Source: Schistocerca nitens
Taxonomy: Eukaryota; Arthropoda; Insecta; Orthoptera; Acrididae
Reading direction: 5' to 3'
Assembly: GCF_023898315.1 (NCBI RefSeq)
Contig: NC_064622.1
Coordinates: 180,130,178 to 180,194,177 of the forward strand
DNA: 64,000 nucleotides
Below the pieces are notes generated by a model. The model was not told the DNA's origin. It saw only the letters and a list, made by a program, of their open reading frames with translations, and did no database searches. Positions 1 to 9,572 of this stretch are shown one piece after another. The translations under genes and the position numbers were made by a program. The stretch's first letter is position 1; each line of letters starts with the position of its first letter.

Positions 1-290
1 TTGAGCATGCTTCGCAATATCTTCACTCCACAGCTTCTTGTTACTGCCTTGCCCTTCAACATGCAGTGGTTCATGCAAGATGAGCAAGGCCACATACTGC
101 AAACACTGTGTTGGTGTTTTTACACGAGCATTTCGACATGCGGATCATTTCACTGAGTTTTCCATGTCGCTTCAATGACGGACAAAATTGGCCCCCAATA
201 GACCAGACCTCAATCCATGTGACTTTTTTCTTTGGGGGTACCTAAAGGAAAAAATTTTCCCGAAACGTCCACGTGATTTAATGGAGCTCA
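1..290 (+). pseudogene. IS630/Tc1-mariner transposase, middle part
   Basis: Cut-and-paste DNA transposase (DDE fold), 5' part outside the window. The plus strand encodes a degraded WFMQD motif followed by a histidine-rich turn near 60-110. It then has the strongly typical stretch RPDLNPCDFFLWGYLKEKI at about 200-256, the segment holding the last catalytic acidic region. Frames shift between about 80 and 190, so the copy is dead. The reading stops abruptly at about 290, where a reverse-strand LINE begins, and resumes at about 3241. Family membership is confident; the exact subgroup is not. A bacterial IS630 relative is the only alternative and does not fit the context. Confidence 0.75.
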
Positions 291-363
291 TCTACATCTA
301 CACCTACATGATTACTCCGCAATTCACATTTAAGTGCTTGGCAGAGGGTTCATCGAACCACAA

Positions 364-2202
364 TCATACTATCTCTCTACCATTCCACTCCCGAACAGCG
401 CGTGGGAAAAGTGAACAACTAAACCTTTCTGTTCGAGCTCTGATTTCTCTTATTTTATTTTGATGATCATTCCTACCTATGTAGGTTGGGCTCAACAAAA
501 TATTTTCGCATTCGGAAGAGAAAGTTGGTGACTGAAATTTCGTAAATAGATCTCGCTGCGACGTAAAACGTCTTTGCTTTAATGACTTCCATCCCAACTC
601 GCGTATCATATCTGCCATACACTCTCCCCTATTACGTGATAATACAAAACGAGCTGCCCTTTTTTGCACCCTTTCGATGTCCTCCGTCAGTCCCACCTGG
701 TAAGGATCCCACGCCGTGCAGCAATATTCTAACAGAGGACGAACGAGTGTAGTGTAAGCTGTCTCTTTAGTGGACTTGTTGCATCTTCTAAGTGCCCTGC
801 CAATGAAACACAACCTTTGGCTCGCCTTCCCCACAATATTATCTATGTGGTCTTTACAACTGAAGTTGTTCGTAATTTTAACAGCCAGGTACTTAGTTGA
901 ATTGACAGCCTTGAGAATTGTACTATTTATCGAGTAATAGAATTGCAACGGATTTCTTTTGGAACTCATGTGGATCACCTCACACTTTTCGTTATTTAGC
1001 GTCAACTGCCACCTGCCACACCATACAGGAATCTTTTCTAAATCGCTTTGCAACTGATACTGGTCTTCGGATGACCTTACTAGACGGTAAATTACAGCAT
1101 CATCTGCGAACAACCTAAGAGAACTGCTCAGATTGTCACCCAGGTCATTTATATAGATCAGGAATAGCAGAGGTCCCAGGACGCTTCCCTGGGGAACACC
1201 TGATATCACTTCAGTTTTACTCGATGATTTGCCGTCTATTATTACGAACTGCGACCTTCCTGACAGGAAATCACGAATCCAGTCGCACAACTTAGACGAT
1301 ACCCCATAGGCCCGCAGCTTGATTAGAAGTCGCTTGTGAGGAACGGTGTCAAAAGCTTTCCGGAAATTAGAAATACGGAATCAACTTGAGATTCCCTGTC
1401 CATAGCGGCCATTACTTCGTGCGAATAAAGAGCTAGCTGCGTTGCACAAGAACGATGTTTTTTGAAACCGTGCTGATTACGTATCAATAGATCGTTCCCT
1501 TCGAGGTGATTCATAATGTTTGAATACAGTATATGCTCCAAAACCCTACTGCAAACCGACGCCAATGATATAGGTCTAGTTCGATGGATTACTCCTACGA
1601 CCCTTCTTAAACACTGGTGCGACCTGCGCAATTTTCCAATCTGTAGTTACAGATCTATCGGTGAGTGAGCGGTTGTACATGATTGCTAAGTAGGGAGCCA
1701 TTGCATCAGCGTAATCTGAAAGGAACCTAATCGGTATACAATCTGGACCTGAAGACTTGCCCGTATCAAGCGATTTGAGTTGCTTCGCAACCCCTAAGGT
1801 ATCTACTTCTAAGAAACTCATGCTAGCAGCTGTTCGTGTTTCAAATTCTGGAATATTCCATTCGTCTTCCCTGGTGAAGGAATTTCGGAACACTGCGTTC
1901 AATAACTCCGCTTTAGCGGCACAGTTATCAGTAACAGTACCATCGGCACTGAGCAGAGAAGGTATTGACTGCGTCTTGCCGCTTGGGCACTTTACATACG
2001 ACCAGAATTTCTTCGGAATTTCTACCCAATTTCGATACAATGTTTCGTTGTGGAACCTATTAAAGGCATCTCGCGTTGAAGTCCATGCCAAATTTCGCGC
2101 GTCTGTAAATTTTAGCCAATCTTCGGGATTTCGCGTTCTTCTGAATTCGCATGCTTTTTCCGTTGCCTCTGCAACAGCGTTCGGACCTGTTTTGTGTACC
2201 AT
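364..2202 (-). pseudogene. Reverse transcriptase of CR1-like LINE copy 1
   Basis: Copies LINE RNA into DNA at the nicked target. The gene lies in three shifted frames: 2202-1576 (N-terminal part, with KSSGPDCIPIRFL), 1631-1323 (RPISLASVCSRVLEHIL and QHGFKKHRSCATQLA), and 1290-364. The last holds the palm motif SGVPQGSVLGPLLFLIYINDL, the catalytic FADD box and the C-terminal thumb. The frameshifts at about 1600 and 1320 make it non-functional. The catalytic FADD is intact, so decay is moderate. The closest match inside the window is the copy at 37.4-40.4 kb. Confidence 0.85.
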
Positions 2203-2349
2203 GGGGGATCAGTTCCATCTTTTACCAATTTATGAGGTATGAATCTCTCAATTGCTGTTGTTACTATATCTTTGAATTTGAGCCACATCTCGTCTACATT
2301 TGCATAGTCAGTTCGGAAGGAATGGAGATTCTCCTAGGAGGGCTTCTAG

Positions 2350-3129
2350 TCACACTTTATCCGCTTTTTTAAATAAAATTATTTTGCGTTTGTTTCTGGT
2401 GGATTTGGAAGAAACGGTATTGAGCCTAGCTACAACGACCTTGTGATGACCAATGCCTGTATCAGTCATGATGCTCTGTATTAGCTCTGGATTGTTTGTG
2501 GCTAAGAGGTCAAGTGTGTTTTCGCAAACATTTACAATTCGCGTGGGTTCGTGGACTAACTGCTCGAAATAATTTTCGGAGAAAGCATTTAGGACAATCT
2601 CGGAAGATGTTTTCTGCCTACCACCGGTTTTGAACAAGTATTTTTGCCGACATATTGAGGGAAGGTTGAAGTCCCCACCAACTATAACCATATGAGTGGG
2701 GTACTTATTTGTTACGAGACTCAAATTTTCTCTGAACTGCTCAGCAACTATATCATCGGAGTCTGGGGGTCGGTAGAAGGAGCCAATTATTAACTTAGTT
2801 CGGCTGTTAAGTATAACCTCCACCCATACCAATTTGCGCGGAGTATCTACTTCGACTTCACTACAAGATAAACCACTACTGACAGACACAAACACTCCAC
2901 CACCAATTCTGCCTAATCTATCTTTCCTGAACACCGTCTGAGACTTCGTAAAAATTTCTGCAGAACTTATTTCAGGCTTTAGCCAGCTTTTTGTACCTAT
3001 AACGATGTCAGCTTCTGTGCTTTCTATTAGCGCTTGAAGCTCAGGGACTTTCCCAGCACAACTACAACAGTTTACAACTAAAATTCCGACTGTTCCTTGA
3101 TCCAAGCACGTCCTGTATTTACCATGCAC
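2350..3129 (-). pseudogene. APE-type endonuclease of CR1-like LINE copy 1
   Basis: This domain nicks the target DNA to prime reverse transcription. In order from the N-terminus I see the SWLKPEIS box, RKDR..GGGVF, the SFYRPPDS box, GGDFNLP, LDLLATN, and a final box read as GIGHHKVV where family members have SDH. The change of the catalytic Asp in that last box, together with the downstream frame break at 2350, indicates inactivity. The upstream ORF1 tail (3139-3240) is in the same frame behind one stop codon. The first codon of the open stretch is GTG, so no true start is implied here. Confidence 0.8.
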
Positions 3130-3240
3130 CCTTTGAGATTACAACCCACCCCGTACTTTCTCGAGGCTTTCTAACCTAAAAAACCGCCCAGTCCGCGCCC
3201 CACAGCCTCCGCTACCCGTGTAGCCGCCAGAAGACTTATT

Positions 3241-3469
3241 CTTCAAGCTAGCTGTGAAATTACGGAAGACATGTGCCGTAGGGTAATCACTAACTTCAGT
3301 GTTCGTTTGAAGGAAGTTAGTAAACGAAATGGTGGACATATTGAGAATGTGCTTAGAACAAATGTCCATGGACGGCTCTTCATTGTAGTATTTGTTCCTT
3401 TCAGATTCTATTGACAATAAAGTTTATATTCAAAAACAAAATGGTAACATTTCGTGCGCCACCCTGTAT
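3241..3469 (+). pseudogene. IS630/Tc1-mariner transposase C-terminus and terminal repeat
   Basis: Continuation of the transposase interrupted at 290. From about 3241 the plus strand reads CEITEDMCRRVITNFSVRL and, a few residues on, NGGHIENVL, a characteristic C-terminal tail of these transposases. A stop follows at about 3400. After an AT-rich stretch the element ends in GCGCCACCCTGTATA at 3456-3470, matching the terminal repeats of many insect elements of this type. The opposite terminus is outside the window. The match of the two halves around the LINE is what fixes the insertion order. Confidence 0.75.
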
Positions 3470-3479
3470 ATTCGACATG

Positions 3480-4035
3480 CACTTGGTCGGTTTTCAGAGG
3501 TTTGTGGCACCCATTGCGTACGGAAAGCAAAGTTCAGACACTTCCTGAAACCCACGGCTTCGTGCGCGCAGAGCTGGCACCCGATAGCGTCCCAGCTGTG
3601 TTTCATTGGATTAAAATAACCCGAATTTGATGGCCAAGACCTCACGTGAGTTCACTACCCTGGTCCTCAAACCACCGTAGCGCGATTCTGACCTTGCGAC
3701 GCAGACAGTTATCCCGTTGGAAGATGCCATCGATGTTATATGAAGCATAAAGGGTTACAGGAGGTCCCTAATAATATGCACGTAGTCCACAGCTGTTTGG
3801 TTCCTTTGATTACTATCGCAGATCCCATGGAAGCCTAGGTGAATTCCCCCTGTAACATAATACTGCTCCCACCTAACAGCGTCCGTGGCGCACTGCATGT
3901 TTCGAGTAGCCGTTCGCCTCGATGACGACGACTCCGATCACAACCATTGACCTGGTTTCACAAAAAAACGTGATTAATCCGATCGCGCGACACGTTTCCA
4001 TTGATCCGCTGTCAGATCACCATGATACCGTGCAC
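3480..4035 (-). pseudogene. Tc1-like transposase remnant
   Basis: Heavily degraded reverse-strand Tc1-type transposase. Recognisable pieces from 5' to 3' of the minus strand are a DQWKRVARSD segment with the SDE catalytic box damaged (near 4000), a YYVTGGIHLG stretch (near 3860), and SWPSNSGYFNPMKHSWDAI near 3575-3640. The last is the derived form of the SPDLNPIEH-W-D box. At least four stops or frameshifts lie between them. No terminal repeats were found. The family call is reasonable from the ordered motifs; nothing functional remains. Confidence 0.6.
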
Positions 4036-4267
4036 TCTGTGGTGGTCAATTCACCCTAATCAGCCAATTGTTGTTGATCGGGAGGGCCGGGCCACTTAAG
4101 CAACATTCACAGTTTATAACAACACTTTTATTAAACTTTTTGGCAAAATTAAATTTTATCTTTAAAATTTTTGTGATAAGGTAAGTTAGCCAAAAATCCT
4201 TACAAGCACGGGCAGTCACCCTATTCACACAACAACATTAATGTGATTCTTCAGTTTCTCCTGGCGT

Positions 4268-4385
4268 ATTTGTTGCTCGATGAGTCCACGGGTGTACTGC
4301 CGGTTCATAGTGTCCAACGGGCACAATATTTCGGTGATCAGACATGTCGCCATCGTCAGCTGCGCTGACTAACTGAGCTCCTGAG
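4268..4385 (+). repeat. Left arm of an inverted repeat (partner 5881-5996)
   Basis: About 115 bp that is roughly 90 percent the reverse complement of 5881-5996. The two arms enclose the Jockey fragment and the GC palindrome. Each arm holds CTGACGATGGC on one strand followed by a short hairpin and GAAA, a layout also seen in other foldback repeats here. The family is not known to me. The 220 bp before it (4040-4267) are AT-rich with no recognised feature. Confidence 0.7.
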
Positions 4386-4559
4386 CCGCGCTGCAGAATA
4401 TATTGGGGCATCAAGGATTGCCCAGTCTGAGAATAGAAGTTCAAGCCATGCGGCTACGCCTTCAATAATAAAAATTGACATTAAAACAATAGCTTTTTGG
4501 TTGTTACGTTTTTTCTGCTTTTAAATGATTTAAAAATACATTAGCTGTATGGTAAATAT

Positions 4560-5755
4560 TTTTATTTTTATTTTTCTTATCTTATTTTATTTTTTTTTAT
4601 TTTTTTTTTTTTATTTTTTTTTTCATTCGCTCACACATTCACACGATATATACATTATACTCACACACACATATTACAGTTAACACATTCTCACACTCAT
4701 TCATTCACCTGTTTTGTATAAAATAATAATAATAAATAAATAAATAAATAATAAATACAATAAAATAAGATTAAAATATAATTAAAATAAAATAAAATTA
4801 AGATTAAAATAAAATTAAAATTAAAACTAAAATTATTAAAATTGTTAAAATTATTAAAATTATAGAAAAAATATATACACAAGTGTGTAGTCTTGTTATT
4901 CGCGTAGGTCATCGGGCCATCTGGTGGAGGCCAGGTAGTGCACCCTGTGTCCAAGTTGTACAAGTTCGTTATCTGACTGTTGCGTGTTTTCATAGAAGGT
5001 TTTTGCAGTGGCTCTGAATCGGTCTTTCAAATAGGGTACCCTTGCGAGTTGGTGAAGTTCATTCGTTAGGAACCGGTATGGCAGATGGAGTGCTCTTTTC
5101 AGAGCACGATTCTGAATTCTTTGTAGCCGTTGTATGTGGGCTGGAGCAGCATTGTCCCACACAACAGCGGCGTAGTCTAAGATTGGTCGCACCAGTGTAA
5201 GGTACAATATCACCCCCAGTCTTGATGCTAGTGTTGACGCTGGATTTAATAATGGGTAAAGCTGTACCATTCTTCTCCTGTCTTTCTCTCGAATATCTTC
5301 TATATGAGGTTGCCATGTCAATCGCCTATCAAGGGTCACACCCAAGTATTTTGCTGTTTTTGACCACGGGACTGGGGTGCCCCTTATCTCAATGGGCTGG
5401 ATGTCAGGTGGAAGTGGTCTTCTACAAATTGCTACTGCCTGCGTCTTTGTGGCGTTAAAAGACAGTCGCCATTTCGTTGCCCATACACTCAGCTTATTAC
5501 GTGCTTGTTGCAGTCTTGCCTGGAGGTGTGCAGCATTCATACTTCGGGAGTTAATGGCTGTATCATCGGCGTATAAAGATAGATGTGTTCTGGCCGTCGA
5601 TGGTAGGTCGGATGTATAACAGTGGTCCCAGAACACTACCCTGAGGTACTCCTGCTTTGATTGGTCTGGTAGACGATGCACCATCTTGAGTGCGGACATG
5701 AAGTGTCCGGTTTTCTAGATAGCTCTTCAGGAGTGTTGCGTGTGACACGGGGACC
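4560..5755 (-). mobile_element. Jockey-type LINE, 5'-truncated
   Basis: Reverse-strand LINE 3' fragment of about 1.2 kb. The plus-strand T-rich run at 4560-4623 is its poly(A) tail. A very A-rich stretch with short AAT, AAAT and TTAAAA units at 4720-4870 belongs to the 3' untranslated region or is a microsatellite grown in it. The coding remnant lies at 4896-5748. The 5' break at 5755 coincides with the first base of the GC-rich palindrome, so the element ends against it with no spacer. Confidence 0.8.
4896..5748 (-). pseudogene. Jockey-type reverse transcriptase, C-terminal half
   Basis: Partial reverse transcriptase. The first frame (5748-5563) carries SYLENRTLHV and the palm motif AGVPQGSVLGPLLY. 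A frameshift then moves the reading to 5699-4896, which carries LYADDTAI with the catalytic YADD box, KYLGVTLDRRLTWQPHI, and LVRPILDYAAVVWD, followed by the thumb region and a stop. YADD plus the LVRPILDYA..VW series is typical of the Jockey clade. The fingers and the endonuclease are missing by 5' truncation, the usual result of incomplete reverse transcription. Confidence 0.85.
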
Positions 5756-5880
5756 CCTGAGGGCGGGCGGCCGATTTAAATCCCCTCCCCCCGCGCCCCG
5801 GCGGTCGCGAAGACGTGGGCGTCGGTTCCGACGAGCGGCCCGCGGGGGGAGGGGATTTAAATCGGCCGCCCGCCCTCAGG
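5756..5880. repeat. Perfect 40-bp GC-rich inverted repeat
   Basis: Bases 5756-5795 and 5841-5880 are exact reverse complements over 40 bp, separated by a 45-bp spacer that itself holds GACGTGGGCGTC. Each arm has a central ATTTAAAT flanked by G/C blocks. The arms start directly at the truncated end of the Jockey fragment and end directly at the start of the 5881-5996 repeat arm. The arginine-rich reading frame across it is a by-product of its composition. Identity unknown; it could be a small palindromic element or a hairpin scar of repair. Confidence 0.85.
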
Positions 5881-5996
5881 AGCTCAGTTCATCAGCGCAC
5901 CTGACGATGGCGACATGTCTGATCGCCGAAATATTGTGCCCGTTGGACGCTATGAACCGGCAGTATACCCGTGGACTGTTCGAGCAACAACATTAA
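5881..5996 (-). repeat. Right arm of an inverted repeat (partner 4268-4385)
   Basis: Reverse-complement partner of 4268-4385. Near 5902-5931 the plus strand reads CTGACGA, then GGCGA and TCGCC that can pair, then GAAA. This resembles the central part of a hammerhead ribozyme (conserved CUGANGA, stem II, GAAA). Flanking bases GTTCAT and ATGAAC could form part of an outer stem. Ribozyme activity is inference only. Confidence 0.65.
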
Positions 5997-6411
5997 TCTT
6001 TAAACAAGCATTAAGTGACTCGCAAGTTAATTAAATTCTGTACACAGTAAAGCTCCCAAAAGGAGACTACAGTAATGAAATAAACTTTAACCAATAATGG
6101 ATATCACAAATTTTTGTAACACAAAATAAAATACGTACAAATACGCCCCTTCGTGACACATTTTCAAAACAGGTGACGACACATAGGCACGGGCTAATTC
6201 AAGTAGCAGAAGGGGGGCCCACTGGACCCAGACCAGAGGCGGCTAGACCCAGAACCCACAGCAAGCGGGCGAGCTGGACAGGGTGCCGCACGAAGTACAC
6301 TATAACACTGAAAAAAGGCCTTAGAGCCCGTGTTACTATACAATTTCAGAGAATCGGGGAGGGGGGCGGGGAGAAAACGGGAAACATTAATTCCTCAAAC
6401 GTAAAATAACT
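5997..6411. other. Unassigned sequence
   Basis: No recognised gene or repeat. It contains a G-rich patch at about 6207-6260 and another at 6356-6372. Short open frames here have no recognisable motifs. Confidence 0.4.
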
Positions 6412-6423
6412 AAGATATATTTT

Positions 6424-6621
6424 GCCGGCCGCGGTGGTCTAGCGGTTCTAGGCGCTCAGTCCGGAGCTGCGCGACTGCTACGGTCGCAGGTTCGAATCCT
6501 GCCTCGGGCATGGATGTGTGTGATGTTCTTAGGTTAGTTAGGTTTAAGTAGTTCTAAGTTCTAGGGGACTGATGACCATAGATGTTAAGTCCCATAGTGC
6601 TCAGAGCCATTTGAACCATTT
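6424..6621 (+). mobile_element. SINE A, tRNA-headed, copy 1
   Basis: Full-length 198-bp SINE. The tRNA-like head has an A box near TGGTCTAGCGG and a B box GGTTCGAATCC at 6491-6501. The body runs through GGTTAGTTAGGTTTAAGTAG to a 3' tail ending in TTTGAACCATTT. It is flanked by the exact duplication AAGATATATTT at 6412-6422 and 6622-6632. RNA polymerase III transcription and LINE-driven reinsertion are expected for the class. Seven other copies of this family are in the window. Confidence 0.92.
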
Positions 6622-6632
6622 AAGATATATTT

Positions 6633-7186
6633 CACGAACATTGAAATAAAATAGTCAAGGGAGAATCAATAACTAATGCCCTTGACGTAACCTTAAATGA
6701 CAAGGGCGAATAGCATAATACCAAATCAGCTTAGAAATTTAAACTACACTAGTAGGTTAACATATGCTCACTGAAACTGGGGAGCTCATTTAAATTACTC
6801 CTTAACAGGATACTGACAAACCAAACAGTCAAGCAAGGCTACCATTTCACATTTTACGAGTGAACAAGTAATACAATTAGATAACACAGAACGTACAGAT
6901 TCAATGTTAAGTCTGTGCTTTGAACCAACTATAAGAACGTCCACACAGCTCACTGTACCACGAAAAATATTACAGTTTCACCATACTGGCTTATGCCGTC
7001 CGTCACTCCGAACAGCAATAGTACCAATTAATACACCTCGCTTGCTCGGACTGTATCGCATCACAAAATCCAGATAGAGCTTTAACCAAATACAATAACA
7101 CGTGTTTACTTAAACAGCACTAAATAGAGGGGACCTTTTGGTTGGCAAGACAACAGTTTCCGGTCATGGTGCCGATACTTGGGAAG
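6633..7186. other. Unassigned AT-rich sequence
   Basis: About 550 bp without a recognised motif, long open frame or repeat structure. Confidence 0.4.
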
Positions 7187-7201
7187 CAAGGATCAGTATA
7201 A

Positions 7202-7703
7202 AACTTCCTGACAGTTTAAAACTGTGTGCCAGACCGAGACTCGAACTCGGCACCTTTGCCTTTCGCGGGCAAGTGCTCTACCAACTGAGCTACCCAAGCA
7301 CGACTCACGCCCCGTCCTCACAGCTTTACTTCTGCCAGTACCACGTCTCATACCTTCCAAACTTTACAGAAGCTCTCCTGCGAACCTTGCAGAACTAGCA
7401 CCTTAAAGAAATGACATTGCGGAGACATGGCTTAGCCACAGCCTGGGGGATGTCTCCAGAATGAGATTTTCACTCTGCAGCGGAGTGTGCGCTGATATGA
7501 AACTTCCTGTCAGATTAAAACTGTGTGCCGGACCGTAAAGCTGTGAGGACGGGGCGTGAGTCGTGCTTGGGTAGCTCAGTTGGTAGATCACTTGCCCACG
7601 AAAGGCAAAGGTTCCGAGTCCGAGTCTCGGTCCGGCATACAGTTTTAATCTGCCAGGAAGTTTCATATCAGCGCACACTCCGCTGCAGAGTGAAAATCTC
7701 ATT
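7202..7703. mobile_element. Paired tRNA-like element, copy 1
   Basis: A 502-bp element flanked by the 15-bp duplication CAAGGATCAGTATAA (7187-7201 and 7704-7718). It holds two tRNA-like units facing opposite ways. The left unit reads on the minus strand at about 7225-7305, the right on the plus strand at about 7565-7640. Each has a D-arm-like AGCTCAGTTGGTAGA, an anticodon stem TTGCC/GGCAA, and a T arm around TTCGAGTC. The ends are inverted (AAACTTCCTG and CAGGAAGTTT). The base before the anticodon is G instead of the invariant U33, so I do not call functional tRNAs. Two related elements lie at 18.7 and 25.7 kb. Confidence 0.8.
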
Positions 7704-7718
7704 CAAGGATCAGTATAA

Positions 7719-8095
7719 TATGCGCACCAAAAACATGACAAGCAATTCTCACCAAATCTTTTATGAAATCCTTTACAGATCCAAATCAGGGCCGCACGAC
7801 TCGATTCGGGTCGGGTAATGTGGCCTAGTCCAGTTCCCACACTACAAGCCAGGTTCGGTCTTGCAAACGTGTCAAACACACCACAACCTCTGCGTCGTGC
7901 CCGAGCCTGCTCAACCACCCTGGCCTCCGATTCTCACGCGCCGCGCGGCTCTGCGGCTGTCCCTCTCTCAAGCGCCATACGCCCGTGGCGGCCAAAAGCC
8001 CTGTCAAACGGCCGAGCCCAAAGATCACACCATGCCGACCCGATCGATCAATCGATACGAGCCGGCACGGCTCACACTCTACGATCATAACTGAC
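7719..8095. other. Unassigned GC-rich sequence ending in a shared 25-bp segment
   Basis: Coding-looking frames occur on both strands only because the DNA is GC-rich. The segment 8050-8074 matches 14207-14231 at 24 of 25 positions and contains the small hairpin AGCCGGCACGGCT. This suggests both regions are ends of the same unrecognised repeat. Confidence 0.4.
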
Positions 8096-8099
8096 GAAG

Positions 8100-8860
8100 T
8101 TGTTGGATTGACGTGTGAACACGTAAGGCTCTTTTGCTGCGGAACACCATATTCGACATTTTGAGCTGAACACTGCAATCCGAAATACTTGACGCATGGG
8201 CCTGGTTCATGTACCCATGCTGATTGCTTTTCATCGGCGACGAAGGCTGGAATTCTCACTTCAGTACCGCAACTGGACGTTCACTGAATTCCGTTTTATG
8301 CTCCGTCGGAAGATGGCCGTTGACGTGTGTGGCCCTGCAGCAATCGTATTTCTCCAGGCCGGGAGAGAGGGTGTTACGGTTTGGAGAATGTTTTCGCTGG
8401 CATTCCTTGGATGATATCGTCATCCTGGAAGGCACAATGGCTCAACAGAAGCTTGAAATTGTCATTTGTGACCATATACACCCCTACATTCAGTTCTCTG
8501 CAGGATGATATCTACCAGCAGAGCAACGCAGTGTGTCACACAGCACAACGTGTACGTGGGTGGTTCGAAGAGCACCAGGATTAATTTACCGTACTCTCCT
8601 GGCCACCAGACTCCCATGCTTTAAACCGTATAGGGGATATGTGGGAACATCTCGATCGGGCTGTTCGCACCATGAATCCTCAGCCGAGAAATCTAGCGCA
8701 ATTGGCCAAAGTACTGCAGTCGACAGGCTCCATATCTCCGTCGTTAGCTTACAGAACCTCAGTTGACTCTCTTCCTGCTCTTCCACGCTGTAAAAAGTGG
8801 TTATTCAGGCTTTTGACAGGTGCTCACATTAATATGACTAGAACTTATATATAAGATTTG
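8100..8860 (+). pseudogene. Tc1-like transposase remnant
   Basis: Plus-strand transposase relic broken by stops and frameshifts. Recognisable parts are QQSNAVCHTAQRVRGWFEEH near 8515-8580, a derived form of the QQDNAPCHTA catalytic box with Asp changed to Ser, and WPPDSHALNRIGDMWEHLDR near 8602-8665, a derived SPDLNPIEHLWD box in which the catalytic Glu is lost. The tail near 8700-8790 fits the C-terminal region. Both catalytic changes show long decay. No terminal repeats were seen. Confidence 0.65.
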
Positions 8861-9009
8861 AAATGTTCTTTCATTGGTGGCGGCAGGAGTTCATGCAAGG
8901 GCCAAACCCCAGGTTCAGCATCGCTTGTGGCTGACAAAATCTAGATTTCGTGAAAACATTTAAAATTTAATTTACAAGAGAATGAAGTGGAAAGTCAATT
9001 AAAAACATT

Positions 9010-9250
9010 CAGTAATCACAGAGCGTCAAAATGGCTTAAAAATTTGCTTTGAAATTTATCCCCTTAGCAAATTACAGCAAAATCAGTATCAGTAACCATA
9101 GAGCACCAGAAAGCTTACAATTTACTTTAAATTTCACTCCTAAAAAATTTGCAACAAGATCAAAGTCAATAATCACCAAGCGCCTGAAAACTTAGAAATT
9201 GCCTTGAAATTTTTAAGTATTGCAACAACGTCAAGATAAATATAGAGCGT
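9010..9250. repeat. Degenerate tandem repeat, period about 77-80 bp
   Basis: Three diverged units plus part of a fourth begin at about 9010, 9090, 9167 and 9235. Each starts with a form of CAGTAATCACAGAGCG, continues through a lysine-codon-like CTTA or CTTAAAA stretch and TTTGAAATTT, and ends with an AGCAA or GCAACAA motif. No open frame spans them. The sequence from 9250 to 9570 is AT-rich and unassigned. Confidence 0.6.
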
Positions 9251-9572
9251 GAGAAGGCTCTTTAACAGAATCACTTTAACAGAAATAGATCAGGATATTT
9301 TACAATTCTTCCAAAACAATTTAAGAGAGCAAATGCTCCTCTTCAAAACAACTAGTTCACGGTGGTGACTACCAGAAATACAGCAAATGCAATAACAGTG
9401 ACAGCATGTAGGCTTGTAAGGGCTTAAACGTTTGGTAAACTGGCAAAATACCATTTAACTTGGTGAAATTTAGCAACTGCTAGTTTGAAATCTTCCTATT
9501 TGTACAATTTTGAGGCTTGATTCCGGGAGGGGAAGGCAGGCGAGGGCATATTTAACGAGGGCTGGAAAACTA

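Larger units (their letters stand above)
291..3240 (-). mobile_element. CR1-like non-LTR retrotransposon, copy 1
   Basis: Reverse-strand LINE of about 2.95 kb inserted inside the transposase gene. Its 3' end lies at 291-310 and is made of hexamer-like repeats (CATCTA on the plus strand) instead of poly(A). That tail and the RT motifs point to the CR1/Jockey superfamily. Order on the minus strand is the end of ORF1, then an APE-type endonuclease, then reverse transcriptase. ORF1 is cut by the 5' truncation near 3240, and a single in-frame stop at 3139-3141 separates it from the endonuclease frame. Several frameshifts follow. Similar copies occur at 32.1 and 37.4 kb. Assignment to a clade below superfamily is inference. 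Confidence 0.85.

Noticed and set aside
4697-4993. 98-codon minus frame rich in Asn, Phe and Ile
   Set aside because: Product of the A-rich repeat in the Jockey 3' region; no domain.
5676-5996. 106-codon plus frame with an arginine-rich stretch
   Set aside because: Created by the GC-rich palindrome and flanking repeat; no homology recognised.
7565-7640. Possible functional tRNA genes
   Set aside because: The tRNA-like units lie inside flanked mobile elements, lack U33 and recur with the same defects; they are SINE-type derivatives.
7825-8259. 144-codon minus frame
   Set aside because: No recognisable domain; runs from unassigned GC-rich DNA into a Tc1 relic on the other strand.
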